Below, piece by piece: positions 50,741-59,142 of a DNA stretch of 64,000 nt. Made by a program: the position numbers and the translations under genes. This stretch comes from Streptomyces albus subsp. albus (lineage in GTDB: Bacteria; Actinomycetota; Actinomycetes; Streptomycetales; Streptomycetaceae): assembly GCF_000725885.1 (NCBI RefSeq), contig NZ_JODR01000010.1:62001-126000 (forward strand), written 5' to 3'. Positions within the stretch are counted from its first letter, which is position 1. The number at the start of each line of letters is the position of its first letter. A model generated the notes under the pieces. It did not search any database. It was not told where the DNA came from and saw only the letters and a list, made by a program, of their open reading frames with translations.

Positions 50741-51868
50741 CTAGCCGGCCGGGGGCGGCGGGCCGCCGCGGCGGAGCGCGACCGCTGCGGCGTCGTCGCC
50801 CAGGCTGCCGCGGACGTGGGCCAGCAGGTCCTCGCGCAGTCGGGCCACCAGCGGTTCGGGCTCCTCCCGGGCCCACGCGGTGAGCCGTTCCGGCAGCGGG
50901 TAGAAGGTGCCCGCCGTGTCCCGGGCCTCGACCACCCCGTCCGTGTAGAGCAGCAGCAGGTCGCCGTGCGCCAGCGGGGAAATGTCGGCACGGTATCCGG
51001 TGGCGGCGAGACCGCCCAGCCCCAGCGGGGTCTGAGGATGCCGGGCCGTGCACGGCGTCACCCGTCCGTCCCGTACCAGCAGCGGCGGCGGATGGCCGCA
51101 GTTCACGACGCGTACCACCGGCTCCTCGTCGGGGATCTCCAGGACCGCGGCGGTGATGAAGTCCTCGTCGCCGCGCGGGTCGGTCTCGGCGAGTTCCGCC
51201 AGCTCGCGGCTGACGCTGCGCTCCAGGTACCGGGTCAGCTCGGGCAGGGCCGTCTGCTGGTGGGCCGCTTCCCGGAACGCGCCCAGCAGCAGCGCGGCGT
51301 CGCTGACGGAGCCCAGGCCCTTGCCCCGCACATCGCCGATCAGGACGCGGGTGCACCCGTCGGTGCGGACGGCGGCGAACAGATCGCCTCCGATGTGGGC
51401 CTCCGCCTCGGCCGCCAGATAGACGGAGGCGACACGCAACGGGCCCAGCCGGGGCGGCAGCGGGCGCAGCACGACACGCTGGGCCGCCTCCGAGACGGAA
51501 CGCACCTGGTGCATCCGCTGCTGCTGCCGCTCGCGCAGCGCGGCGAACACCGCGATCAGCACGGTGACGAGGACGAGGGCGAGGACCTGCACCTCGTGGT
51601 TCAGGGACAGCCAGCCCCGCCGGGTCACTCCGATCATCAGCTGGGCGAGCGTGGCGAGGGCCCCCACCGCCAACACGAGCCGGGGCCCGCCGAGGGCGGC
51701 GGTGACCGCAGGCGCGGCGACCAGCAGCGGGCCCAGGTGCACATGGGCCGGGGCGAGGAAGTCGACCAGGCTGACCGCGACGATCAGACCGAGCGGCAGC
51801 GCCAGCAGCGCGTGACGCGGCTGCCAGGAGGGGCGCCCCGGACCGGGACGACGCTGCGGGGTAGGCAC
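50741..51868 (-). CDS. Membrane-bound PP2C/SpoIIE-type serine phosphatase
   Basis: 375 residues from GTG 51868. Residues about 20-125 contain four to five hydrophobic spans (ALLALPLGLIVAVSLVDFL and so on). The SpoIIE catalytic domain follows: AEAEAHIGGDLFAAVRTDGCTRVLIGDVRGKGLGSVSDAALL with the metal aspartates, CGHPPPLLV, LLYTDGVVEARD and GSLGDDAAAVALR. Such phosphatases reactivate anti-anti-sigma factors. A TATACA hexamer sits 6 bases before the start, so the mRNA may be nearly leaderless. Confidence 0.87.
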   Translation of the reverse strand: MPTPQRRPGPGRPSWQPRHALLALPLGLIVAVSLVDFLAPAHVHLGPLLVAAPAVTAALGGPRLVLAVGALATLAQLMIGVTRRGWLSLNHEVQVLALVLVTVLIAVFAALRERQQQRMHQVRSVSEAAQRVVLRPLPPRLGPLRVASVYLAAEAEAHIGGDLFAAVRTDGCTRVLIGDVRGKGLGSVSDAALLLGAFREAAHQQTALPELTRYLERSVSRELAELAETDPRGDEDFITAAVLEIPDEEPVVRVVNCGHPPPLLVRDGRVTPCTARHPQTPLGLGGLAATGYRADISPLAHGDLLLLYTDGVVEARDTAGTFYPLPERLTAWAREEPEPLVARLREDLLAHVRGSLGDDAAAVALRRGGPPPPAG

Positions 51869-51942
51869 AGTCCCTGTATAACCCGGTCCCCACGCGGGCA
51901 CCCGGCGTGGACACCGGGACGGCACGCCGCCGCTCCGGCGGA

Positions 51943-51993
51943 ACGGCGGAAACGACGGGACGGCGGGAAACGACGGGACGGCGGAAGCGGCGG
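51943..51993 (+). repeat. Short tandem repeat, about 17-18 bp units
   Basis: ACGGCGGAAACGACGGG (51943-51959) is followed by ACGGCGGGAAACGACGGG (51960-51977) and a partial third copy. It lies in the 200-base gap between the phosphatase and VOC genes, which has no other feature. Confidence 0.6.
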
Positions 51994-52072
51994 AGACCCC
52001 GGACCGGCCGAACGGCGGGGCGGCCAGGCCGGCGCGGGCGACGCGACCGGCGGACGGGATTAGGGTGCGGAC

Positions 52073-52465
52073 ATGGTGCAGGTACTGAGCAGCCGGGTGC
52101 TGCTGCGGCCGGCGGACCCCGAACGGTCTCGGGTCTTCTACGGGGAGACGCTGGGGCTCCAGATCTCCCGCGAGTTCGGTACGGGACCGGAGCGCGGCAC
52201 CGTCTACTTCCTCGGCGGCGGCTTCCTGGAGGTCTCCGGACGGGGCGAGGGGCCCGCCACCGACACCCTCCGGCTGTGGCTCCAGGTCCCCGACGTGACG
52301 GCGGCGCACGAAGAGCTGCGCGCGGCGGGGGTGGAGATCCTGCGGCCCCCGGTGCGGGAGCCGTGGGGACTGGTCGAGATGTGGATCGCGGACCCGGACG
52401 GCCACCGCATCGTGCTGGTGGAGGTCCCGGCCGACCATCCGCTGCGCTACCGGCCCGGCATCTGA
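52073..52465 (+). CDS. VOC-family (glyoxalase/bleomycin resistance fold) protein
   Basis: 130 residues from ATG 52073. The two beta-alpha-beta-beta-beta halves of the vicinal oxygen chelate fold are visible: SRVLLRPADPERSRVFYGETLGLQISREFG and LWLQVPDVTAAHEELRAAGVEIL, ending in EMWIADPDGHRIVLVEVP with the last metal/ligand glutamate. The specific substrate is unknown. Confidence 0.85.
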   Translation: MVQVLSSRVLLRPADPERSRVFYGETLGLQISREFGTGPERGTVYFLGGGFLEVSGRGEGPATDTLRLWLQVPDVTAAHEELRAAGVEILRPPVREPWGLVEMWIADPDGHRIVLVEVPADHPLRYRPGI

Positions 52466-52585
52466 CCCCCGGCCGGTGACGGTACCGGCGGGTGCCGTCA
52501 CCCGCCGGTACGTGTGCCGCGGCCGGTCACCCGGATGCCGCACACCCCTGGCGGGCGTACGCCCGGGCGGTCACCGTCGGGACTC

Positions 52586-54517
52586 ATGACGGCCCCGCAC
52601 CCCCTCGTCAGCGTGCTGACCCCGGCGTACGACGCGATGCCGTACGTCCGGCGCTGTGTGGGCTCGGTGCTGCACCAGTCCCTGGGGGCCGGAGCGGTCG
52701 AGATGATCGTGGTGGACGACGGCTCCACCGACGGCACCGGCGAGGAACTGGACCGGCTGGCGCGGCGCCACCCACAGCTGCTGCGGGTGCTCCACCAGGA
52801 CAACTCGGGCGGCCCCTCCGGTCCGCGCAACACGGCGCTCGGGCTGGCCCGCGGACGGTACGTCTTCTTCCTCGACGCGGACGACTACCTGGGTGTGCGG
52901 GCGCTGGAGCGGCTGACCGCGGCGGCCGAGGAGTGGGACTCGGACGTCGTCCTGGGCAGGATGAAGGACGTCGGGCGCAGGGTGCCCCGCTCCATGTTCC
53001 GGACCAACCAGCCGGACGCGGACCTGTTCGCCTCCCGCGTCTACTGGTCGCTGTCGGCGCAGAAGCTCTTCCGCAGGGAGCTGGTGGAACGGCTGGGGCT
53101 GCGCTTCGACACCGCGCTGCGGGTCGGCGAGGACCAGCCGTTCACGGCGACCGCCTATCTGCGGGCCCGGCGCATCTCCGTGGTCGCCGACTACGACTGC
53201 TACTACCTGGTGCGGCGCCCCGACGGTCGGCATCTGACCCTCGTGAACAGGACCCGGCCCACCCTCGACGCCCTGGAGCGGGTGTGCTCCCTGCTGCGCG
53301 CGGAGCTGCCCCGTGGTGCCGGGCGCGATCTGCTGCTGTCGCGGCACTTCGAGGTCGAGCTGGCCGGCGCCTTCCGCTTCCTGGCCGCGGAGCGCGAAGC
53401 ACTGGTGCGTGAGCGCGAGTTCGCCCGGATGCGACGGCTGGTGACCGGCCACCGCGACGACGGTTTCTGGCCCCGCCTGCCCCCGCTCCAGCGGCTGCGC
53501 TGCCATCTGACGCACCACGGCTGCCTGGAGGAGCTGCTGGCGCTGGCGCACGCCGCCGAGGACCACATGCCCTTCCGTATCCGGCTGCACGGCGACCGCG
53601 CCCTGGCCCACTATCCCGGGCCGCCCGCAGCCGTGAGCCGGGCTCCCGCGGCGCGGTTCGACGTGACCGAACACCTCTCGCCGGTCCACCACATCTCGGC
53701 CTTCTCCCTCACCGGCACCCGCCTCCATGTGGCCGGGCGGGTACGGCTGCCGCACACCGACGAGGCCGGCAGTCCGGCGACCGAGGTGTTCCTGCGGCAC
53801 CGGAGCGCCGGGGCCCACGAGCGCCACGCCCTCGTACGGCAGGAGGACGGCGGCTTCACCGCCGACTGGGACCTGCACGGCACCCCGCTCGCCGACGGCT
53901 TCTGGGACCTGTACGTCCGGGTGCGGCTGGGCGGCCTGGTCAAGACCGTACGGCTGGGAAACCGGCGCGACCCGCGGGCCGGCACCTGTCCGGTGACCCG
54001 GCTGGCCGGTGACGGCCGGGGCGGGATACGGGCGGCGAAGCTGTACGCCACCGCGTTCGGCAACCTCAGCCTGCGGCTGGAGGCGGGGGCCCGGGCCCTG
54101 CGCGAAGCCCTGTGGTGCGAGACCGACGCCGCCGACTGGTGCGGTCAGATGCTGCACATCCGCGGCAGGACGAACCTGACCGCCCCTCCCCCGGGCGCCG
54201 TCACCCTGCGCCTGGCCGGCGCCGGGCACCGCGACTTCCCCGCGACCGCCCTCGCGGACGGCCGCTTCGACGCGGAGATACCCGTGGATCTGCTGCCGCC
54301 CGGGCGGTGGCGGGCCGCGCTGCGGATAGCGGCGGCGAATCTCGACTGCGTCCGGCCGCTGCCGCGCCCGGCGGGGCTGGAGGCCGCGCGGTGGGGCGGC
54401 CGGCTGCGGACGCGGTACGCCAGGCCGCTGGACGAGCCGCAGCTGACGCTGCGCATCGACCGGGTACGCCTGCTGCGGGGCGCCCGGCACCGGCTGCCCG
54501 GGACCGCCCGACGCTGA
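52586..54517 (+). CDS. Family 2 glycosyltransferase with C-terminal beta-sandwich regions
   Basis: 643 residues from ATG 52586. The GT-A domain occupies about residues 8-240: VSVLTPAYDAMPYVRRCVGSVLHQSLG, VDDGSTDGTGEEL, the metal DxD in YVFFLDADDYLG, and GEDQPFTATAYLRA. After a helical stretch, residues about 350-640 are beta-rich (VAGRVRLPHTDEA, GFWDLYVRVRLGGLVKTVRLGN, LRIAAANLDC), resembling the trimerising or Ig-like tails of TarS/TarP-type teichoic acid glycosyltransferases. A cell-wall polymer acceptor is plausible but not shown. Confidence 0.82.
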   Translation: MTAPHPLVSVLTPAYDAMPYVRRCVGSVLHQSLGAGAVEMIVVDDGSTDGTGEELDRLARRHPQLLRVLHQDNSGGPSGPRNTALGLARGRYVFFLDADDYLGVRALERLTAAAEEWDSDVVLGRMKDVGRRVPRSMFRTNQPDADLFASRVYWSLSAQKLFRRELVERLGLRFDTALRVGEDQPFTATAYLRARRISVVADYDCYYLVRRPDGRHLTLVNRTRPTLDALERVCSLLRAELPRGAGRDLLLSRHFEVELAGAFRFLAAEREALVREREFARMRRLVTGHRDDGFWPRLPPLQRLRCHLTHHGCLEELLALAHAAEDHMPFRIRLHGDRALAHYPGPPAAVSRAPAARFDVTEHLSPVHHISAFSLTGTRLHVAGRVRLPHTDEAGSPATEVFLRHRSAGAHERHALVRQEDGGFTADWDLHGTPLADGFWDLYVRVRLGGLVKTVRLGNRRDPRAGTCPVTRLAGDGRGGIRAAKLYATAFGNLSLRLEAGARALREALWCETDAADWCGQMLHIRGRTNLTAPPPGAVTLRLAGAGHRDFPATALADGRFDAEIPVDLLPPGRWRAALRIAAANLDCVRPLPRPAGLEAARWGGRLRTRYARPLDEPQLTLRIDRVRLLRGARHRLPGTARR

Positions 54518-55105
54518 GCGCGGCCCGGCACCGGCCCTTCGGCCCACCCGCGCGGCGCGGGCCGTGTCCCGGCCGGGGTCCCGACCGTGTCGGCGAGCGC
54601 GGTGGGGGCCGCCACGTAGCCCAGGACGGGCCCGGCGGCCCCGGGCGCCGCCGACGCCAGGACAGCGGCTGCCTCTCGCCGCCGCGGACCGGCGCACGGG
54701 AGCCAAGTCGGTGCCGGGTGCCGGGCAGGAGGGGGACGGGGACGAACCGGGCGCCCTGGGGTGCGGATGGCACAGCTGAGCGGCCGGTTCGTGCCGATGA
54801 CGCCCGCGCTCCTGGTCTTCGCCGGTGACGGCCGGCCGCGTCCGCGGCGCGCACCCGCCTCGTATCCCGGGCGGTGCCGTGGACGCACGGGGCGTGCGCG
54901 GGCGCGTGCGCCGTTTGCGGTGCCCGCCCCTGGCCTTCTTCGAAGTACCGCGCTGCTTCCGCCGTCCGTCCCCCGGCGGCCTGGTCCGGCCAGGTCGCGG
55001 CCCGCGCGCGGGCGCGAACGGCGGGGTGGCCGGGGCGCCGGCGGACCGCGGCGGCGCCCCGCTCGGGCCGATGGTGGCTCGCCAAGAGGCGGGCGCCACT
55101 TGCCG
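54518..55105. other. 588-base gap without a supportable gene
   Basis: It is extremely GC-rich with several overlapping open frames on both strands, none with a ribosome site plus protein-like composition. One minus-strand stretch (AAAVLASAAPGAAGPVLGYVAAP) looks hydrophobic and could be a fossil of a membrane or exported protein, but I would not annotate it. No terminator hairpin longer than about 8 bases stood out. Confidence 0.45.
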
Positions 55106-56341
55106 TCAGCGGATCGGCATGCCCGAGAGGGTGCGGGCGATCACCAGGCGCTGGATCTCGCTGGTGCCCTCGAAGATGGAGTAGATCGCGGCGTCGCGGT
55201 GCATCCGCTCCACCGGGTACTCGCGGGTGTAGCCGTTGCCGCCGAGGATCTGGATGGCCTGGGCGGTGACCTTCTTGGCCGTCTCGCTGGCGAACAGCTT
55301 GGACATGGAGCCCTCGGCGGACTCGAACTTCCTTCCGCTGACGGCCATCCAGGAAGCCCGCCACACCAGCAGCCGGGCGGCGTCCACGCTGGTGCGCATG
55401 TCGGCGAGCTGGAAGGCGACGCCCTGGTTGTCGATGATGGGGCGGCCGAACTGCTCGCGGGTCCTGGCGTAGTCGAGCGCCACCTCGTAGGCGGCGCGCG
55501 CGGTGCCCACGGCCATGGCGCCGACGGCCGGACGGGACGCCTCGAACGTCGCCATGGCCGCGTTCTTGACCCTCTCCCCGCCGCCGCTGCGGGCGCGTTC
55601 GCGGGCGCGGGCGAGCCGTTCGTCGAGTTTGTCCTTGCCGCCGAGCAGACAGTGGCCGGGCACGCGTACGTCGTCCAGGACGACCTCCGCCGTGTGCGAG
55701 GCGCGGATGCCGTGCTTCTTGAACTTCTGCCCCTGGGAGAGTCCGGGGGTGCCCGGCGGGACGATGAACGAGGCGTGCCCCTTGGAGCCCAGCTCGGGAT
55801 CGACGCTGGCGACGACCACGTGGACGTTGGCGATACCGCCGTTGGTGGCCCAGGTCTTGGTGCCGTTGAGCACCCATTCGTCCCTTGCCTCGTCGTAGAC
55901 GGCGCGGGTGCGCATGGAGGCGACGTCGGAGCCGGCGTCCGGCTCGGAGGAGCAGAAGGCGGCAACCTTCACATCGTCGGGGTCGCCGTACATCTGCGGC
56001 ACCCAGGTGCCGATCTGCTCGTCGGTGCCGTTGGCGAGGACTCCGACGGCGGCCAGTCCGGTGCCGACGATGGACAGGGCGATCCCCGCGTCCCCCCAGA
56101 AGAGTTCCTCCATCGTCATGGGGATGCCCAGGCCGGTGGGGTCGAAGTACTGCTGGGCGTAGAAGTCGAGCGAGTAGATGCCGAGTTTCGCGGCCTCCTG
56201 GATGATCGGCCAGGGAGTCTCCTCGCGTTCGTCCCACTCGGCGGCGGCGGGACGCATCACGTCGGCGGCGAACCCGTGGAGCCAGTCCCGGACTTCCTTC
56301 TGGTCGTCGTTGAGGTCCAGTGCGAACTCGGTCTCGGCCAT
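55106..56341 (-). CDS. Acyl-CoA dehydrogenase
   Basis: 411 residues from ATG 56341. All domains are present: N-terminal helices ([23 protein letters not shown]), the FAD/substrate barrel motifs [21 protein letters not shown] and [14 protein letters not shown], and the C-terminal helical domain with [39 protein letters not shown], where the glutamate of FEGTSE is the catalytic base position typical of the family. It oxidises acyl-CoA and feeds electrons to EtfAB, encoded at 39-41 kb. A TetR gene is divergent and palindromic sites lie between them. Confidence 0.93.
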   Translation of the reverse strand: MAETEFALDLNDDQKEVRDWLHGFAADVMRPAAAEWDEREETPWPIIQEAAKLGIYSLDFYAQQYFDPTGLGIPMTMEELFWGDAGIALSIVGTGLAAVGVLANGTDEQIGTWVPQMYGDPDDVKVAAFCSSEPDAGSDVASMRTRAVYDEARDEWVLNGTKTWATNGGIANVHVVVASVDPELGSKGHASFIVPPGTPGLSQGQKFKKHGIRASHTAEVVLDDVRVPGHCLLGGKDKLDERLARARERARSGGGERVKNAAMATFEASRPAVGAMAVGTARAAYEVALDYARTREQFGRPIIDNQGVAFQLADMRTSVDAARLLVWRASWMAVSGRKFESAEGSMSKLFASETAKKVTAQAIQILGGNGYTREYPVERMHRDAAIYSIFEGTSEIQRLVIARTLSGMPIR

Positions 56342-56373
56342 CCTCGGGGTCCTCCGCCAGTCTCAGCAGTTCG

Positions 56374-56410
56374 TTACCATCGGTAATACCCAGTCTGTTA
56401 CCCGCCAGTA
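56374..56410. promoter_or_regulatory. Two candidate TetR operators between acyl-CoA dehydrogenase and TetR genes
   Basis: TTACCATCGGTAA (56374-56386) is a perfect palindrome around ATC, 33 bases before the dehydrogenase start. TTACCCGCCAGTA (56398-56410) is a diverged second copy. The region is AT-richer than its surroundings. The divergent TetR protein is the expected binder. Confidence 0.6.
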
Positions 56411-56516
56411 GCGACTGTCAACTCCCGCTCCCCCGCACATCCGCGCACGTGAGGCGGGCACAGGAGTGCTACGTTTCGGCGGGCGACCGAGAAACAAAGG
56501 GGGCGGGGAGACACAG

Positions 56517-57170
56517 ATGGGGACCACACGCCAGGAGGACCGGACCTCCAGCACCGCACAGCGGCGCCGGGAACTGCTGGAGGCGGCCGACCGGGTCGTG
56601 CTGCGCGAGGGGCCGGGCGCCTCCATGAACGCGATCGCCGCCGAGGCCGGCATCACCAAGCCGATCCTCTACCGGCACTTCGGCGACAAGGGCGGTCTCT
56701 ACCGGGCACTGGCCGTCCGCCACACCGACGCGCTGCTGGCCTCACTGCGCGCCGCCCTCGACGCACCCCGCGACCGGCGCGAGCGCGTCGAGGCGACCCT
56801 CGACACCTATCTGGCCGCCATCGAGGACCACCCGCAGGTATACCGCTTTTTGATGCACCCGGCCGAGAACAGCGACGGCGCGGCCGGCAACGACCGCGGG
56901 TTCGACGTGGGGCAGCACTCGGCGCCCCTGCTGCGGCGGCTCGGCGAGGAACTCGCCAAGGTCATCGCCGAACGGCTCGACCTGGGCCCGGAGAGCGAGG
57001 AGCTGGCCCGGGTGTGGGGACACGGAATCGTCGGCATGATGCACGCGGCCGGCGACTGGTGGCTGCGCGAACGGCCCTGCGAACGCAAGCAGTTGGTCAC
57101 ACACCTGGCCGATCTGCTGTGGGGCAGACTGGCGGCGGCGGGCGACCGCGTGGGCGGCCCCGGCTTCTGA
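56517..57170 (+). CDS. TetR-family regulator of fatty acid degradation type
   Basis: 217 residues from ATG 56517 with GGGGAG 6 bases upstream; an in-frame GTG/ATG further up is not supported. HTH: EGPGASMNAIAAEAGITKPILYRHFGDKGGLYRALAV. The C-terminal domain (LDTYLAAIEDHPQVYRFLMHPAE, HGIVGMMHAAGDWWLRERP) is of the type found in acyl-CoA-responsive TetR proteins. It probably represses the divergent acyl-CoA dehydrogenase gene via the palindromes at 56374 and 56398. Confidence 0.9.
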   Translation: MGTTRQEDRTSSTAQRRRELLEAADRVVLREGPGASMNAIAAEAGITKPILYRHFGDKGGLYRALAVRHTDALLASLRAALDAPRDRRERVEATLDTYLAAIEDHPQVYRFLMHPAENSDGAAGNDRGFDVGQHSAPLLRRLGEELAKVIAERLDLGPESEELARVWGHGIVGMMHAAGDWWLRERPCERKQLVTHLADLLWGRLAAAGDRVGGPGF

Positions 57171-57280
57171 GAGCGGGCCCGCCTTCCCCTCACGGAAGTG
57201 CGGGCCGGGGTTTTCCCGGGGGTGCGGAAAAGCCCGTCGGACGCAGGCGGAGAATCACGCACCGCGCATTCATACAGTAG

Positions 57281-57296
57281 GGAAAGAACCCTTTCC
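57281..57296. promoter_or_regulatory. 16-bp inverted repeat before an unrecognised gene
   Basis: GGAAAG-AACC-CTTTCC lies 130 bases before ATG 57428, directly after a TACAGTAG stretch that could be a -10 element. It may be an operator or a 5' leader hairpin. Confidence 0.3.
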
Positions 57297-57427
57297 GCAA
57301 CCGGCGATTCCCTGGGGCACCACGGCGCCGTTGTGGATGCGCTGCAACGTTCCTAACGTCGGAAATCGAGGCGATGCCCGGGCGACGCGCTCGCGTCCAC
57401 ACCTCCAGACGAACTCAGGGAAGTGCC

Positions 57428-58135
57428 ATGCCTCCTCCGCAGCGAACGACGATCGTCAGCAGCGACTGCATCGAGGTCACCGGGACCGGCGACCCCGCCA
57501 CTCCCTACCAGCTGGAGCCGGTCGTCGAACAGGACGAGTGCAATGCGCTCGCCTGCACGGAGAACGGACTCCGCGTCCCGCGCACGGAGCTCGCGGGAAT
57601 CGACCGGGGCGCCAACATCGGCCCCGCCCGGTCCGTGGACATCGACGTCACCGAGAGCGGAACGGGGGACTGCCCGGACACATGGACCATCGGTGCCCGG
57701 CTCACGCCCGTGTACGGACGCGCCGGAGGCCAGGACCGAACGCTGCCGCTCAACGGCGAGTGGACGGCCACCGATTGCGTGGCGACGCTGCCGGAGCCGG
57801 GCGTGTACCAGGTGACAGCCATGGCGGTGGGCCAGATCTGCGCCACCGCCAGGTACAGCACCAACGTATGGATCACCTTCGGTGTCCAGCGCGACGGCAC
57901 CGGTTTCCTCTTCGGTTCCGGCCTCGTCCAGCACCAGTACGGCTTCCCCGCAGCCGGTAACGGCTACCAGGCGTGCCACACCGGCCAAGGTTCCATCACG
58001 GCCTACGTCGTCGTGGGCGACCAGGCCAACGTGCGCGTCGTGGGCCGGGCGAACGGCCGTGTGGCCGCCGACAGCACGGTGCAGAGCCTCCGGCTGCGGG
58101 CGCCCCGCATCTCGTGGCACAAGATCTCCGACTAG
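57428..58135 (+). CDS. Unrecognised protein, 235 aa, phage structural-like
   Basis: ATG 57428. There is no signal peptide or membrane helix. It is rich in Thr, Val, Gly and beta-prone segments, with seven cysteines spread along the chain (SDCIEV, DECNALACTEN, GDCPDTW, TDCVAT, QICATA, QACHTG). The opening VSSDCIEVTGTGDPATPYQLEPVV resembles the starts of minor tail or spike proteins of actinobacteriophages, but this is an impression from composition and not a recognised domain. It forms a pair with the small gene 8 bases downstream. Confidence 0.65.
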   Translation: MPPPQRTTIVSSDCIEVTGTGDPATPYQLEPVVEQDECNALACTENGLRVPRTELAGIDRGANIGPARSVDIDVTESGTGDCPDTWTIGARLTPVYGRAGGQDRTLPLNGEWTATDCVATLPEPGVYQVTAMAVGQICATARYSTNVWITFGVQRDGTGFLFGSGLVQHQYGFPAAGNGYQACHTGQGSITAYVVVGDQANVRVVGRANGRVAADSTVQSLRLRAPRISWHKISD

Positions 58136-58143
58136 GGGACGGC

Positions 58144-58350
58144 ATGAGCGACGACACTCCTCGGGCCCCGGCTGCCCGGCCGCGAACCCGCTACTTCGCC
58201 AAGGCAGGCGGTGGCTTCCAGGCCGTGCACAATCTGCGCGACACCACCGCCTACTGGAAACTGGGCTACGAGGAGATCGACGAACCGACGTTCCTCGCGA
58301 GTCTTCCCGATCCCGCCGATGACGTCTGCACGGAACATCTGACGGATTGA
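58144..58350 (+). CDS. Small unrecognised protein, 68 aa
   Basis: ATG 58144 follows the previous stop by 8 bases, with GGGAC near it. The protein is soluble and acidic at its end (EEIDEPTFLASLPDPADDVCTEHLTD), with an aromatic centre (RYFAKAGGGFQAVHNLRDTTAYWKLGYEE). No family is recognised. Tight spacing makes a joint role with the 235-residue neighbour likely. Confidence 0.55.
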   Translation: MSDDTPRAPAARPRTRYFAKAGGGFQAVHNLRDTTAYWKLGYEEIDEPTFLASLPDPADDVCTEHLTD

Positions 58351-58448
58351 CGGAAAGCTGCGGCGGAGTCCTCGCCGCCCCGGACATGCTCGCCCCGCGG
58401 AAGGCTCCGGCGTCGGCCGGGTGCCCGGCGGGGCGGGTTGCGTCCGCG

Positions 58449-59024
58449 TCACGCGTCGGCGGGCCGCCGGGCCGGTGCGGGTGGTTCCTGGGACCAGGAC
58501 GCCCGGCGGACCGCGCGCAGTGTGCGCCAGCGGGCGAGACCGCCGAGCCGGTCGGTGTAGAGACGGCCTTCCAGGTGGTCGCACTCGTGCTGGAGGCAGC
58601 GGGCGAAGAACCCGGTGCCCTCGACGCGCAGCGGGTTGCCGTGCACGTCCTCGCCCTCGACGATGGCCACGTCGGCGCGGGGCGTCGGCGCCTCCAGGCC
58701 GGGCAGCGACAGACAGCCTTCCGGGCCGCGCACCGTGACGCCCTCGGTGTGCACCAGGCGCGGGTTGACGATGTGGCCGCGGTGGCGCCGGTCCTCGTCG
58801 TCGGGGCAGTCGTAGACGAACATCCGCAGCGGGACGCCGATCTGGCAGGCGGCCAGTCCCACACCGTGTGCCGCGTACATCGAGGCGAACAGATCCTCCA
58901 CCAGGTCCGCCGTCGGACGGTCGCCGTCCCCGACGGGGCGGCTGGGCGCGTGCAGCACCGGATCGCCGTACGTCCGCACAGGGCGTACGGCTCCGGCAGA
59001 GCCCGGGATACGGCCGCGTCGCAT
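58449..59024 (-). CDS. def: Peptide deformylase
   Basis: 191 residues from ATG 59024 (GTG 59033 possible). All three motifs are intact: HGVGLAACQIGVP (motif 1), EGCLSLPG with the metal cysteine (motif 2), and QHECDHLEG with both metal histidines and the catalytic glutamate (motif 3). It removes the N-formyl group from nascent proteins. The last 25 residues form a basic Pro/Arg tail. Streptomycetes usually carry several copies; the divergent murT gene is unrelated in function. Confidence 0.93.
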   Translation of the reverse strand: MRRGRIPGSAGAVRPVRTYGDPVLHAPSRPVGDGDRPTADLVEDLFASMYAAHGVGLAACQIGVPLRMFVYDCPDDEDRRHRGHIVNPRLVHTEGVTVRGPEGCLSLPGLEAPTPRADVAIVEGEDVHGNPLRVEGTGFFARCLQHECDHLEGRLYTDRLGGLARWRTLRAVRRASWSQEPPAPARRPADA

Positions 59025-59142
59025 GGCCGCCACCCTACGTGGGGGGCCACGCCGGTGATCCGCGCAGGGTGGCGCGGTCAGCGGCCCCTCGGGATCTCGG
59101 TAGGCTTCTCTCCTACGCGAGGGGCAAGGAGGTTCAGACACG

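Noticed and set aside
54518..55105. Possible gene or gene remnant between the glycosyltransferase and acyl-CoA dehydrogenase genes
   Set aside because: One hydrophobic stretch is visible on the minus strand but no start, ribosome site or coherent domain supports a gene.
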